64,000 nt of DNA from Rubritalea tangerina (GTDB lineage: Bacteria; Verrucomicrobiota; Verrucomicrobiia; Verrucomicrobiales; Akkermansiaceae), in the NCBI RefSeq assembly GCF_042683245.1, contig NZ_JBHUJB010000020.1, forward strand, positions 31,875 to 95,874. Reading direction: 5' to 3'. Below, piece by piece: positions 36,584-45,620 of the stretch. The notes beneath the pieces were generated by a model. The model worked only from the letters and a program-made list of their open reading frames with translations. It searched no databases and was not told the origin of the DNA. The position numbers and the translations under genes were made by a program. Every line of letters starts with the position of its first letter. Position 1 is the first letter of the stretch.

Positions 36584-37617
36584 ATCGAGAGTGAGCGGAC
36601 CCAGTCTTCGTAGTTGCGATCGATGTCGTCTTTGGTGGATGGTTTATTGATTTGGTGGTTGAGGTGGCGCATTTCACGGACTTCTTTCGGTGGGAGACCG
36701 AAGTATTTTTTGAAGCTTCTGGTGTAGGAGCCGTGGTCGGAGAAGCCCCATTTGTACCCGATTTCAGCGATGGAATGATGGAGGAACTCTGGGTTTTGGA
36801 GGTCTGAGAAGCTGCGCTTGAGACGTTGGTCGCGGATGTAGTTACTGATTCCGCCGAGTGGTTCCGTGAGTCGATAGAGTTGGGCGCGTGAGAGGCTAAA
36901 GGCTTGGCAGAGGGAATTGGGAGAGAGGTTGGGTGAGGCGAGATGGAGTCGGATATGTTTTTTGATCTCCATGAGGATGGTTGCGGGGAGGGTTTCTGCG
37001 GTTGCGGGGAGGATATCTGATGCGTGTTGGAATGCTGAGGAGGTGAGGTCGAGGAGTGAGCGCTGGATACTGGCGCAGGACTCGTTAGTGATTTGCGGTC
37101 CTATCTGGTAGAGCGATAGCATGTGGTTACGCAGGAGTCGGGTCATGGGGCGGTTCCTAGGGAGGACTTGGCCATGCCATTTTCCTGCGGTGGGGATATA
37201 GGATTCGATGAGCTCGCGGGGGAAGAGGGCGGAGAGGTTGTCAAAGTCGGTGTTAAAATTATCTATCGGGCGGGCGAGGTCAAAGATAGCGATATCACCC
37301 GCCTGAACATCTGTGCGGATTTTGCCAGCGCGGAAGTCGACTTCCCCTTTGATAAAGAGTTGGACCATGATGGAGTCGATGCCATCAGCGTTGATTGCTT
37401 TTTGGGTGCGGACGTACTGGGCGGCATTGGAGCGGGTGCGAGCCAGCATGATTTGGTCGAACATGAAGGCATCAAGGTGAGCCTCGAACTCTCCAATGTT
37501 GGACTTTTCTTTGGCTTCGATATCGAAGAGCACAGAGATAGAGTCGCGAAAGACATCGTATCGGTCTTCCGCGGCGACAAGGTCGGTGGAGAAAGTAGTG
37601 CGGGGGATGCTGTCCAT
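36580..37617 (-). CDS. AraC-family transcriptional regulator
   Basis: A 345-residue regulator. The N-terminal part (about 1-200; MVQLFIKGEVDFRAGKIRTD, then VQAGDIAIFDLARP) resembles the AraC_binding_2 domain found in NphR/FeaR-like proteins. The C-terminal part has the AraC double helix-turn-helix (NSLCQAFSLSRAQLYRLTEP and IAEIGYKWGFSDHGSYTRSF), ending FKKYFGLPPKEVREMR. The effector and targets are unknown. It is a single gene between DUF1653 and the candidate structured RNA. Confidence 0.88.
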   Translation of the reverse strand: MDSIPRTTFSTDLVAAEDRYDVFRDSISVLFDIEAKEKSNIGEFEAHLDAFMFDQIMLARTRSNAAQYVRTQKAINADGIDSIMVQLFIKGEVDFRAGKIRTDVQAGDIAIFDLARPIDNFNTDFDNLSALFPRELIESYIPTAGKWHGQVLPRNRPMTRLLRNHMLSLYQIGPQITNESCASIQRSLLDLTSSAFQHASDILPATAETLPATILMEIKKHIRLHLASPNLSPNSLCQAFSLSRAQLYRLTEPLGGISNYIRDQRLKRSFSDLQNPEFLHHSIAEIGYKWGFSDHGSYTRSFKKYFGLPPKEVREMRHLNHQINKPSTKDDIDRNYEDWVRSLSI

Positions 37618-37782
37618 GAGAGAGGAGAGAAGTTGATTAGAAGGAATTGGGAGTGGTTTGACAAGGCGTTAGAGGGGGCGAGTGTGGAAGGTGAGACAAA
37701 GTGCATTGAGTTTGAGACATAATGCCAAGCAATTCAGGGGGGAGTTTGTTACACTGTAGCTATGATTTCATGACCTCCCAAT

Positions 37783-37905
37783 GGTTCGAGCACTGAGATC
37801 ATGCAAATCCCCCCAATGCTCTTAGCGATTTGCCCCCGAGATGGCTGAGAGTGTGCTGGATTCCTAGACCAGCCCATGGTTTAGTGCTCGAGCCTATCTT
37901 TTTTG
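37783..37905 (+). ncRNA. Candidate structured RNA next to glnA
   Basis: The only content of a 420-base gap. GGTTCGAGCACT (37783-37794) pairs with AGTGCTCGAGCC (37883-37894), one mismatch in twelve. Inside are two hairpins: GCAAATC/GATTTGC (37803-37809 with 37827-37833) and GCTGG/CCAGC (37855-37859 with 37869-37873). The closing stem is followed by TATCTTTTTTG, so the RNA would end by itself. A closing stem with open internal regions recalls 6S RNA, but at about 120 bases it is short for that, and no signature was recognised. A second terminator lies 30 bases further on. Confidence 0.45.
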
Positions 37906-37931
37906 TTTGTGCCGATCAAGGTGTGCAAGAG

Positions 37932-37964
37932 AAAGCCAGTAGAGTGTAGCTACTGGCTTTTTTT
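37932..37964 (+). terminator. Rho-independent terminator
   Basis: AAAGCCAGTAG (37932-37942) pairs with CTACTGGCTTT (37950-37960), followed by more T. It points with the candidate RNA. Confidence 0.85.
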
Positions 37965-37977
37965 GTGTGGGGGGAAG

Positions 37978-38006
37978 AAAAAAACCGACAGGGACAGCCC
38001 TGTCGG
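37978..38006 (-). terminator. Rho-independent terminator of glnA
   Basis: CCGACAGGG and CCCTGTCGG pair around a four-base loop. On the minus strand the stem is followed by seven T residues, just after glnA. Confidence 0.92.
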
Positions 38007-38037
38007 TTTGGTGAAAGAATCTCTTTCGCGTATGAGA

Positions 38038-39054
<1,017 letters not shown>

Positions 39055-39085
39055 AATTGTGATATGTTATGTTCTGCTTTAGAGA

Positions 39086-39126
39086 GATGGAGCGTATCTC
39101 CATCCACTTCATGTCAGTACATGAAG
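39086..39126 (-). promoter_or_regulatory. Two adjacent hairpins in the glnA leader
   Basis: GATGGAG/CTCCATC (39086-39104) and CTTCATGT/ACATGAAG (39107-39126) lie in tandem, 32 bases or more before the glnA start. Neither is followed by a T run on the minus strand. They could be a protein-binding or attenuation structure. No match to the known glutamine riboswitch was seen. Confidence 0.35.
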
Positions 39127-39171
39127 CAATAGGTGTGCCAAGTTTGATGAAAAAGATTCATCCAATCCTTT

Positions 39172-39987
39172 TCATCGAACATCGAGAACGATGAGGGTGG
39201 TATCATCCGACCCGTCATTTTCGATGGCGCGAGTCATAAGAGCGTCTGCGGTAGCACTTGTCGAGTCTGTGTTTTGGCTAAGTGCTTTGTGGATATGTTT
39301 TTCCCAACAGCCGTCGATGATGCCATCTGAGCAGAGCATGAAGCGGTCGCCTTTTTGGTAGGGGATGGCGGCGACATCTGGGCGCACGCGGCGGTGGCCG
39401 CCGCCGATGACTTCGCAGAGTACGGAGCGTTTGGGGCTGGTACGGTATTGGCGTTCATTTATTTCACCCCGATGAAGTTTCCTCCATTCGAAGGAGTGGT
39501 CGTGGGTGATTTGTTGGGTTTGGCCGTCACGGTGGAGGTAGAGTCTGGAGTCGCCGGCGTGGGCGACGTAGAGGTTTTCTGGGGTGAACCAGGCGAGCGT
39601 GAGTGTGGCGCCCATGCCTTTAAATTCGTTAGAGGACTCGGCTTTTTCGTTAATGGAGTGGTGGATTTCTTTAATTTGGGCTTCGAGGAGTTCGAGGTAA
39701 TCTGGGTGGAAGCCTTGGGCGGCGGTTTTAAAAGTTTTAGGGATGAGGAAGGTGAGTGCTTTCAGGATGAGGGAGGAGGCTAGGTAGCCGGCATTTCCGC
39801 CGCCCATGCCATCGGAGACGGCGAAAACGAGGTCTTCGGTATCGAGGAGGGACTCGGAGGTGTGATCGAGTTGCGTGGCACCGGAGACACCTGCGGAGAA
39901 GACGAGAAAAGAATCGTCATTTTCTGTTTTACGGGAGCCTGAGGTGGAGGCGGCGGACCAGAGGAAGCGGGATGGCGAATCGCTCAT
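39172..39987 (-). CDS. PP2C-type serine/threonine protein phosphatase
   Basis: About 271 residues from the ATG giving MSDSPSRFLWSAASTSG. The PPM family motifs are present: SRKTENDDSFLV, DLVFAVSDGMGGGNAGYLAS with the metal-binding DGMGG, GATLTLAWFTPENLYVAHAG then DSRLYL, FMLCSDGIIDGCWEKHI, and a final NDGSDDTTLIVLDVR with the last metal Asp. It is a soluble metal-dependent phosphatase. It is the last gene of a tight run that includes a miniature kinase 25 bases upstream, so the two may act on the same targets. Confidence 0.9.
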   Translation of the reverse strand: MSDSPSRFLWSAASTSGSRKTENDDSFLVFSAGVSGATQLDHTSESLLDTEDLVFAVSDGMGGGNAGYLASSLILKALTFLIPKTFKTAAQGFHPDYLELLEAQIKEIHHSINEKAESSNEFKGMGATLTLAWFTPENLYVAHAGDSRLYLHRDGQTQQITHDHSFEWRKLHRGEINERQYRTSPKRSVLCEVIGGGHRRVRPDVAAIPYQKGDRFMLCSDGIIDGCWEKHIHKALSQNTDSTSATADALMTRAIENDGSDDTTLIVLDVR

Positions 39988-40012
39988 GATTGGGTCGGAG
40001 TGAGGGGTGCGC

Positions 40013-40408
40013 TTACGCTTGTTCTTTGGGGTTGGGGAGTAGGGTGGCGAGTTCGAAATCGATGACGCAGAATTGACCTTCTTTTGGGTCGTAGGTGACG
40101 TTACGTGGTTCTGGATCATCGTGTTGGACGCCGTATTCTTTTTCGAGTTTTTGGAAGAGCGAGTCGGATTTTTTGCGGGAGATATTGGGGGCGGGGCTAC
40201 CGCAGTTGGTGGTGACGAGGTAATTTTCCTCGAGTTTGTAGTCGATGAGTTTTGGGACGTAGGTGCAGCCTCGTTCTTCGAGTGCTTTGAGGATTTTGAC
40301 TTCTGTGGCGCAGCGTTTGTCGGCATCGGTGCCGCGGAAATATTTATGAACGTTGCCGTAGAAGTCGATTTTTACGAGTGAGCGGATGCCGTCTTTAAGG
40401 TTTCTCAT
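40013..40408 (-). CDS. Miniature protein-kinase-fold protein
   Basis: Only 131 residues, about half a normal kinase domain, but the key elements can be placed: VHKYFRG with the ATP-anchoring Lys, RCATEVKILKALEERG with the helix C Glu, VPKLIDYKLEENYLVTTNCG for the hinge, GVQHDDPEPRNVTYD for the catalytic loop (H-x-D-x4-N), and FCVIDFELATLLPN in place of DFG. It resembles the small RIO/ABC1-like and lipopolysaccharide-type kinases that lack much of the C-lobe. Whether it phosphorylates proteins or small molecules is unknown. It lies between crcB and a PP2C phosphatase on the same strand. Confidence 0.7.
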   Translation of the reverse strand: MRNLKDGIRSLVKIDFYGNVHKYFRGTDADKRCATEVKILKALEERGCTYVPKLIDYKLEENYLVTTNCGSPAPNISRKKSDSLFQKLEKEYGVQHDDPEPRNVTYDPKEGQFCVIDFELATLLPNPKEQA

Positions 40409-40420
40409 GGGGATGTGAAG

Positions 40421-40801
40421 TTAGGATGTGAGAGTGAAGCCGATGAAGCAGAGGAGTAGTCCTAGGACAATAGAGCCTATGGCGTAGGAGGCTGCAAGGA
40501 GGTATGCGTGGTTTTGGAGTAAGATTTGGGTGTCGAGCGCAAAGCTGGAGAAGGTAGTGAATCCGCCGAAGAGTCCGGTGATGAAGAGGGGGTGGATCCA
40601 CTCTGGATGGTGTGATTTTAGCCAGCCATAGAGAAGGCCAATGAGGAGGCATCCGATAAGGTTGCAGCTGAAGATTGCCCAGGGGAAACTGAAAGTATTA
40701 GGGCTCTGGTTTTGGTTATTGATCCAAGTGGATAAAGCGAATCGGGCGCTGGCACCCATTCCTCCGCCGAGAAAGATCAAAAACAAGTGATTGAGAGCCA
40801 T
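40421..40801 (-). CDS. crcB: CrcB/Fluc fluoride channel
   Basis: A 126-residue four-helix membrane protein with the signature blocks FLGGGMGASARFALSTWI at the N-terminus, NLIGCLLIGLLYGWL and GLFGGFTTFSSFALDTQILL. Fluc proteins form dual-topology dimers that export fluoride. No fluoride riboswitch precedes it, because the gene starts four bases after the ABC permease stop. Its place within a metal-transport run is unusual. Confidence 0.93.
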   Translation of the reverse strand: MALNHLFLIFLGGGMGASARFALSTWINNQNQSPNTFSFPWAIFSCNLIGCLLIGLLYGWLKSHHPEWIHPLFITGLFGGFTTFSSFALDTQILLQNHAYLLAASYAIGSIVLGLLLCFIGFTLTS

Positions 40802-40804
40802 GGC

Positions 40805-41641
40805 CTATTTCTTTAGCACACCGTGGCGGGGGCTGAGAAGAAAAGAGATCAGAAAGAGGGAGCCGAGAGTGACGATGATGGCGGGGCCGGCTTGGATGTT
40901 TAAGATTTGGGCGAAGTAGATGCCAGCAATGGAGCTGAGTGAGCCGATGATGGCGCCACCCCAGAAGATGGCCGAGGTGCGATCTGTGTAGAGCATGACG
41001 ATGGCGGCGGGGGTGACGAGCAGACCTACTGATAGGATGGTGCCGACGGCTTGGAGTGATGCGACGAGCATGCAGATGAGAAGGGTGAAGCTGAGGTATT
41101 GCATGCTGCGGACGGGGACCCCCTGAGCGGCGGCCACATTTGGCTCGAAGAGGGTGAGTAGCATGGGGCGCATGAAAATGTTAGAAAGGACGAGTGTGAT
41201 AGCACTGACGATGAAGACGAGATTGAGATCTTCTATGGAGATGTGGATGATGTTGCCAAAGAGCCAATCGTGGATGCTGGTGGAGACGGGGAGGATAGGT
41301 AGGAGGGCGATACCGATAGCAAAAGCGGTGGTGTAGATGATGGAGAGTGCTGTGTCTTGGTGGATCCGGGAGTTTCGGCTTACGAGTGTGGAGCCGAGGC
41401 CGACAGCTAGGCAGGCGAAGAGGGCGCCAATAAAGGCGTTGGCCTGGGTGAGTTCACGGGTGATGAGAATGGCGAGTGCGATTCCCGGTAACATGGTATG
41501 GGAGAGAGCTGAGACCGAGAGTGCGCTCCGTCTCAGGTTTACGAAGCCACTGAAGAAGCCATTTGAAAAACCAATGAGCGCCGCACCGAGGAGTGCATTC
41601 TGCATAAATTGGTTAGAAATTACGGAGTCGATGAAGCTCAT
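40805..41641 (-). CDS. Metal ABC transporter permease (ZnuB/MntB family)
   Basis: A 278-residue protein with about eight membrane helices and the pattern of ABC-3 family permeases: QNALLGAALIGFSNGFFSGF, VSALSHTMLPGIALAILITR, GLGSTLVSRNSRIHQDTALS and VGLLVTPAAIVMLYTDRTSA. The SHTMLPG loop corresponds to the ATPase-contact region. The family takes up zinc, manganese or iron. The ATPase lies three bases upstream. No periplasmic metal-binding protein (ZnuA/MntC) is present, but a His-rich anchored protein starts the run. Confidence 0.88.
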   Translation of the reverse strand: MSFIDSVISNQFMQNALLGAALIGFSNGFFSGFVNLRRSALSVSALSHTMLPGIALAILITRELTQANAFIGALFACLAVGLGSTLVSRNSRIHQDTALSIIYTTAFAIGIALLPILPVSTSIHDWLFGNIIHISIEDLNLVFIVSAITLVLSNIFMRPMLLTLFEPNVAAAQGVPVRSMQYLSFTLLICMLVASLQAVGTILSVGLLVTPAAIVMLYTDRTSAIFWGGAIIGSLSSIAGIYFAQILNIQAGPAIIVTLGSLFLISFLLSPRHGVLKK

Positions 41642-41644
41642 GGT

Positions 41645-42322
41645 CTAGCGGTGGGCGAAGGTGGCATTCAAATTTTCTTCGCTGAGCAAATCCTCACTGG
41701 GGCCGAAGCCGAAGGAGCGTTGGTTGATGAGGAGGGTTTGATTAAAGAGCGTTTTGGCGGATGCCAGATCGTGGTGTGATGCGATGACGAGGCGGCCTTC
41801 GAGGGCGAGTTGGTCGAGCAAGCTGCTGAGGGTTTCGGACGAGGGTTTATCGAGTCCAGTGAAGGGTTCATCTAACAACAAGACATGGGCTTCTTGAGCG
41901 ATAGCGCGGGCGAGGAAGGCTCGTTGTTGTTGGCCTCCGGAGAGTTGTTTAATTTGGCGATTTTGGAGGTCATTGAGGTCGAGGGTATCGAGGGCATTCT
42001 CGACGGCATGGGCATCTGATTTGTCGAAGCGTTTAAACATGCCGAGTTGGGGGTAGCGTCCCATTTCTACGAGGCCTCGGACGGTGATGGGGAAGTCCCA
42101 GTCGATTTCTTCGCGTTGTGGGAGGTAGGCGAATTCTTTAGACCATTTTTTGATTTGAGTACCGCGCCAGCTGATAGAGCCATGGGCTTTAGTGACGAGG
42201 CCGGCGATGGCTTTAAGGAGGGTGGATTTTCCGGCACCATTTGGTCCGATGAGGGCGACACGGTTTCCGCAGGAGGTATTGAGTGTAATATCCTTAAGGG
42301 CGGGGATTGAGCGGTAGTTCAC
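41645..42322 (-). CDS. Metal ABC transporter ATP-binding protein (ZnuC-like)
   Basis: Walker A GPNGAGKSTLLKAIAGL, Q-loop AYLPQREEIDWDFP, signature KQLSGGQQQRAFLARAIAQE, Walker B HVLLLDEPFTGLD, and switch ASHHDL. PQREEIDWDFP is typical of the manganese/zinc ABC-3 group. The listed start is a GTG, yet coding similarity runs further up: the codons before it read HHDHHDLVIDKLCVNYRS, the normal N-terminus with a His-rich tail, back to about 42394, where ATC-GAC stands where ATG would be expected. A non-standard start or an error is possible. It feeds directly into the permease gene. Confidence 0.88.
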   Translation of the reverse strand: MNYRSIPALKDITLNTSCGNRVALIGPNGAGKSTLLKAIAGLVTKAHGSISWRGTQIKKWSKEFAYLPQREEIDWDFPITVRGLVEMGRYPQLGMFKRFDKSDAHAVENALDTLDLNDLQNRQIKQLSGGQQQRAFLARAIAQEAHVLLLDEPFTGLDKPSSETLSSLLDQLALEGRLVIASHHDLASAKTLFNQTLLINQRSFGFGPSEDLLSEENLNATFAHR

Positions 42323-42421
42323 GCAGAGTTTGTCAATGACCAGGTCATGGTGGTCATGATGGTGCGCACAGCAGGAATGTTGGGGTGCGTCGATGGTGAC
42401 AGGTGGAAGCTAGAGTTAGAC

Positions 42422-42922
42422 TTACCAAGAGAGTTCGGCGATATCGGAGATGTGGTCGTCACTGCGGAGAGTGACTTCACGTGATGCGTGTTGGGCTGGG
42501 TTAACGATGACTTGAACAAAGTTCATGTCCTGAGGTGTGACCCATTCGATATCGACTTGGAGTTCTACGTGGTGGCCGTTGAGGTTAAGGACACCTGGTC
42601 CGCTCCATTCAAGTTCTGAGATGTCAGTGAGTTTGAGGATTTCTTTTTCCGTGGACGGTTGAGAAATGGTGACGGATTTAGGGATAGAGGAGAAGAAGAG
42701 TTCGAAGTCGGTATTCAGTGCGGAGTCGTCGTGGTCACCGTGATTGTCTTCTGATGGGTGAGGATGTGGGTGGGGGTGTGGGTGGTCATGATCGTGATCA
42801 TGGCCAGCATGTTTTTCTTGGGCGTCGAGGGAGTCGGGTAAAATGAGGGTGCGCATGCCCATGTAGAGTCCGAGTAGAACAACGATGGTGATGGCTGTGG
42901 CAATGATGGGTGAACCTTTCAC
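42422..42922 (-). CDS. Membrane-anchored His-rich putative metal-binding protein
   Basis: A 166-residue protein starting at GTG. One N-terminal membrane helix (IIATAITIVVLLGLYMGMRT) anchors it. The extracytoplasmic part starts with a striking His/Asp run (HAGHDHDHDHPHPHPHPHP), then NHGDHDD, followed by a beta-rich domain of about 100 residues that ends ISDIAELSW. Such His runs bind zinc, nickel or cobalt. It does not match ZnuA. Because it lies directly upstream of a ZnuC-type ATPase and permease, it may replace the substrate-binding protein or act as a metal reservoir; this is inference. Confidence 0.75.
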   Translation of the reverse strand: MKGSPIIATAITIVVLLGLYMGMRTLILPDSLDAQEKHAGHDHDHDHPHPHPHPHPSEDNHGDHDDSALNTDFELFFSSIPKSVTISQPSTEKEILKLTDISELEWSGPGVLNLNGHHVELQVDIEWVTPQDMNFVQVIVNPAQHASREVTLRSDDHISDIAELSW

Positions 42923-43023
42923 GATGTAATGATGTTAGAGTTTATTGTGTTACGTTATCCGTGGAGGGTAGTGCATTGGTAAAAGGTGTCAGCAAGTTTG
43001 CAAGGAAATTGCGATAGTGTGCT

Positions 43024-43680
43024 TTATTGGGCGGAATGGATGGCGTCTTGGATGGCGCGGATTTTGTTGAAGTCTTTGATGCCGGGGGAGGATTCTGAGC
43101 CTGAGGCGAGGTCGAGGGCGGCTGGGTGGACGGAGGCGGTGGCTTGTGCTGCATTTTCAGCGGTGATTCCTCCGGCGAGAAGAATGGGGAGGGTGGGGTG
43201 TTGTTGGATCACTTTTTTGGCGAGGTTCCAATCGAATGCTTCACCTGTGCCGCCGTAGACACCGGGGGCGTGGGCATCGAGCAGGATGGCGGTGGCGCGA
43301 TAGTCGAGGAGGTTGGTGAGAGAGGTGGCGTCCTTGACTCCGAGAGCACGGATAAAGGGGTGGTTGGCATCAGCAAATGGAGCGCAATAGGCGGGTGATT
43401 CGTCGCCATGGAATTGGGCGACATCGATGGTGTCGTTTTCGAGGAGATCGAGGACCTGGTTCGGGTCTGCATTCACGAAGACGCCGACGCGGAGGATTTT
43501 ATTTTTGATAGGTTTGAGGAATTTGGCTGCCTGATGTGGTGGGATGAAACGTTTCGACTTTGGCCAGAAGTTCACACCGAGGGCGGGTATGGATTCTTCG
43601 ATGAGTTGGTGTGCGTCGTGTGGTTGAGTCACTCCGCACACTTTGAGTGAGGTGGAGGATGGGTCAAAGAAGTCGTTCAT
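43024..43680 (-). CDS. trpF: Phosphoribosylanthranilate isomerase
   Basis: Third step of tryptophan synthesis. The 218-residue TIM barrel contains SLKVCGVTQPHDAHQLIEES (catalytic Cys), LRVGVFVNADPNQVLDLLEN, DVAQFHGDESPAYC, AILLDAHAPGVYGGTGEAFD (catalytic Asp) and PILLAGGITAENAAQATASV. KVCGVTQ replaces the commoner KICGIT. No other trp genes adjoin it. It lies about 100 bases upstream of the His-rich protein gene on the same strand and may or may not belong to that transcript. Confidence 0.95.
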   Translation of the reverse strand: MNDFFDPSSTSLKVCGVTQPHDAHQLIEESIPALGVNFWPKSKRFIPPHQAAKFLKPIKNKILRVGVFVNADPNQVLDLLENDTIDVAQFHGDESPAYCAPFADANHPFIRALGVKDATSLTNLLDYRATAILLDAHAPGVYGGTGEAFDWNLAKKVIQQHPTLPILLAGGITAENAAQATASVHPAALDLASGSESSPGIKDFNKIRAIQDAIHSAQ

Positions 43681-43708
43681 TGTGGGAATATAGCAATTGG
43701 GTTACAGA

Positions 43709-43733
43709 AAAAAACGCACCAAAATTGGTGCGT
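43709..43733 (-). terminator. Rho-independent terminator of the lipoprotein gene
   Basis: ACGCACC/GGTGCGT with an aaaatt loop. On the minus strand the stem is followed by a run of seven T, between the lipoprotein gene and trpF. Confidence 0.88.
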
Positions 43734-43766
43734 TTTTGTAAAAGTGTTTGATGGACAAAGTCTCTC

Positions 43767-44528
43767 TTACTGAGCTCTATTGACGAGTTCGATATTGAAG
43801 GTGCCTTGCTCGATGACCTGAGCTGGCACAGAGACTCCTGAAATTTGTGGGATCCAGGTGTCTGCTGTGAGGAAGCGGTAACGTGCGAGTTCACCAGCGT
43901 CTGGTGCTCTATAAGTAACGGTGAAACCGTTGATTTGTACGGAGTACACGCCAGCCATGGCGCCACGTACTTGATCACCAAAGTTGGATGTGACGATACA
44001 GGAACGTGATTCGTCCACGGTAGCGATGAGGGTAGAGCCGTCGCTGCTGAGGCGGAACTGGGTGCCAGATGGGTTCAGGATACCGGCGATTTCGGAGAGT
44101 TCCTCAGCAGAGAAGACTGGGTTGTCGCGGCGCAGGAGGAGGCGTAATCTCGAGCCAAGCTGTGCGTTGGTGCCATTATCCGTGAGAGTGTTATCCAGAG
44201 CTTGAGTGAGTGTTGCCTGTGGTGAGGCGCCAGCTCGGCGAATGATGCTGAAGCCGTATTTGCCGTTTTTTGAGTAGATGTAGGTGGATAAACCTACAGT
44301 CGCCTCACCATTGCCATCCATGACAAGGAGGCTTGGCTGGGCGGGTGTGTTATCACTGGTGATAAATCTAATGTTATCATCTTGGCTGAATTCCTCCGCG
44401 AGGAGACTTTCGGCCCTTTCTGCGTCTTTGGATGCTACGTTAGGCTCTTCGGATGAGCTTCCGTCACAGCTGACGAGAACAGCGGAGGAAAGAGTGGCTA
44501 AGGCGAAAAAGAGGTGTTTGAATTTCAT
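43767..44528 (-). CDS. Lipoprotein of unknown function (second of a pair)
   Basis: A 253-residue protein with a lipoprotein signal peptide: MKFKHLFFALATLSSAVLVS ending at Cys21 (lipobox LVSC). After a short acidic linker comes a beta-rich domain (SLLVMDGNGEATVGLSTYIY, FRLSSDGSTLIATVDESRSC, GVYSVQINGFTVTYRAPDAG). The last part, PAQVIEQGTFNIELVNRA, resembles the end of the upstream lipoprotein (NEVVEGTFELRLNSLQL), so the two probably share a fold or ancestor. Likely located on the periplasmic face of a membrane. No family was recognised. Confidence 0.65.
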   Translation of the reverse strand: MKFKHLFFALATLSSAVLVSCDGSSSEEPNVASKDAERAESLLAEEFSQDDNIRFITSDNTPAQPSLLVMDGNGEATVGLSTYIYSKNGKYGFSIIRRAGASPQATLTQALDNTLTDNGTNAQLGSRLRLLLRRDNPVFSAEELSEIAGILNPSGTQFRLSSDGSTLIATVDESRSCIVTSNFGDQVRGAMAGVYSVQINGFTVTYRAPDAGELARYRFLTADTWIPQISGVSVPAQVIEQGTFNIELVNRAQ

Positions 44529-44550
44529 GAATTTGATAGGAAAAGTTAGA

Positions 44551-45426
44551 TTATGGAGTCAGCTGTAGGCTGTTGAGGCGAAGCTCAAAGGTGCCTTCGA
44601 CGACCTCATTGAGGATGATGTCATTGCCGAAGATATCGACAACGAGGCTGAGTCCGTCGGATGTCACATTTTGCCAGCGGTCGGTAATTCTGTATGTGCC
44701 TGTGATTACTGGGTTCGGGCCGGCGAGGTCGGCGTTTGTGGAATCGACAGCACCGAGGGTGATACTCCGCCCTCTGCGAACGGCGAGTCCGATTTCAGGG
44801 TGGACGACAGCAGCAACGCCAAATGAGCTGATGGCTTCGACTTGGACGCGTTGTCTGTCTGAAGTGAGTCCACCACCATTCAGGACGAACTGGAGTGAGC
44901 CAGGGTTGCTGGATGAGTTATAGATTTGGAGGATATTTGGCTCGAAGTCAGCTTCGCGTTCAAAGCGGTGTTCGAAGCTGTATTCGAGGAAAGAAGTGGT
45001 TTGGGTCGATACCGTAGAGGGAGATTCGTTGGTGGCGGTTCCGTAAAAGAGGCGGAACGAGTTTTCGTTGACCGGGAAGTACAGAGCGCCTGTGTCTGAG
45101 GATGTTTGACGCACGATGCCTGAAGATTCGGCTGCAAATGTGCCGAGTGGGACTTCGTCGAGGAATGGGTTTGCTTGGATGTCACTGGCGTTCACGTCGA
45201 TGGCACCAGGGTTGAATACGATGGTGTCGCCGCGGCCGAGGGTGTATGGGAAGCCGGGTGTACCGCCTGGGTTATTGGCGATCTCGTTAGGGTCGAGTCC
45301 TCTAACGACTGGTGCGGCGGCTGCTTGTTCTTGGGCTTCAGCAGTGGCGCTATCACCATCACAGCCGACGAGGGCGAGGGTGGCTGTGGTCACAGAAGCG
45401 AAGGTAAGTTTTTTCAGGAATGTCAT
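44551..45426 (-). CDS. Lipoprotein of unknown function (first of a pair)
   Basis: A 291-residue protein starting MTFLKKLTFASVTTATLALV with Cys22 in a LVGC lipobox. The mature N-terminus is Ala/Gln-rich. The remainder is beta-rich: GRGDTIVFNPGAIDVNASDI, FRLFYGTATNES, PVITGTYRITDRWQNVTSDG and LSLVVDIFGNDIILN. It precedes a second lipoprotein by 22 bases, and both end in an E-G-T-F-x-(I/L)-x-L strand. Divergent from the export operon with about 190 bases between. Function not known. Confidence 0.65.
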   Translation of the reverse strand: MTFLKKLTFASVTTATLALVGCDGDSATAEAQEQAAAAPVVRGLDPNEIANNPGGTPGFPYTLGRGDTIVFNPGAIDVNASDIQANPFLDEVPLGTFAAESSGIVRQTSSDTGALYFPVNENSFRLFYGTATNESPSTVSTQTTSFLEYSFEHRFEREADFEPNILQIYNSSSNPGSLQFVLNGGGLTSDRQRVQVEAISSFGVAAVVHPEIGLAVRRGRSITLGAVDSTNADLAGPNPVITGTYRITDRWQNVTSDGLSLVVDIFGNDIILNEVVEGTFELRLNSLQLTP

Positions 45427-45620
45427 AATAATGAAGGAACCTAGGATAGAATTGCATTGGTAAATAGAGGTTTACTATGTCATGTCAAAAATAAATTGTA
45501 AAAAAGAGCGTGGTGACAGGTTAGGGAAGGTGCTGTTTGAGTGGGGGGCAATGGGGGATTGGGGGGGTATAAGTTTTTTACATTGCTAGTGGAGTCTGAG
45601 TTTTTTATGGGAGTGCTGAT

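Noticed and set aside
37783..37860. GGTTCGA and GGCTGAGA read as a tRNA T-loop or a thiamine riboswitch
   Set aside because: No acceptor, D or anticodon arms can be drawn, and the other thiamine riboswitch blocks are absent.
42923..43023. Zur or MntR operator before the metal-transport run
   Set aside because: Only weak, imperfect inverted repeats are seen and none fits the known consensus.
45481..45620. A short peptide gene as cargo for the export operon
   Set aside because: No start with a plausible leader peptide or double-Gly motif was found between the divergent genes.
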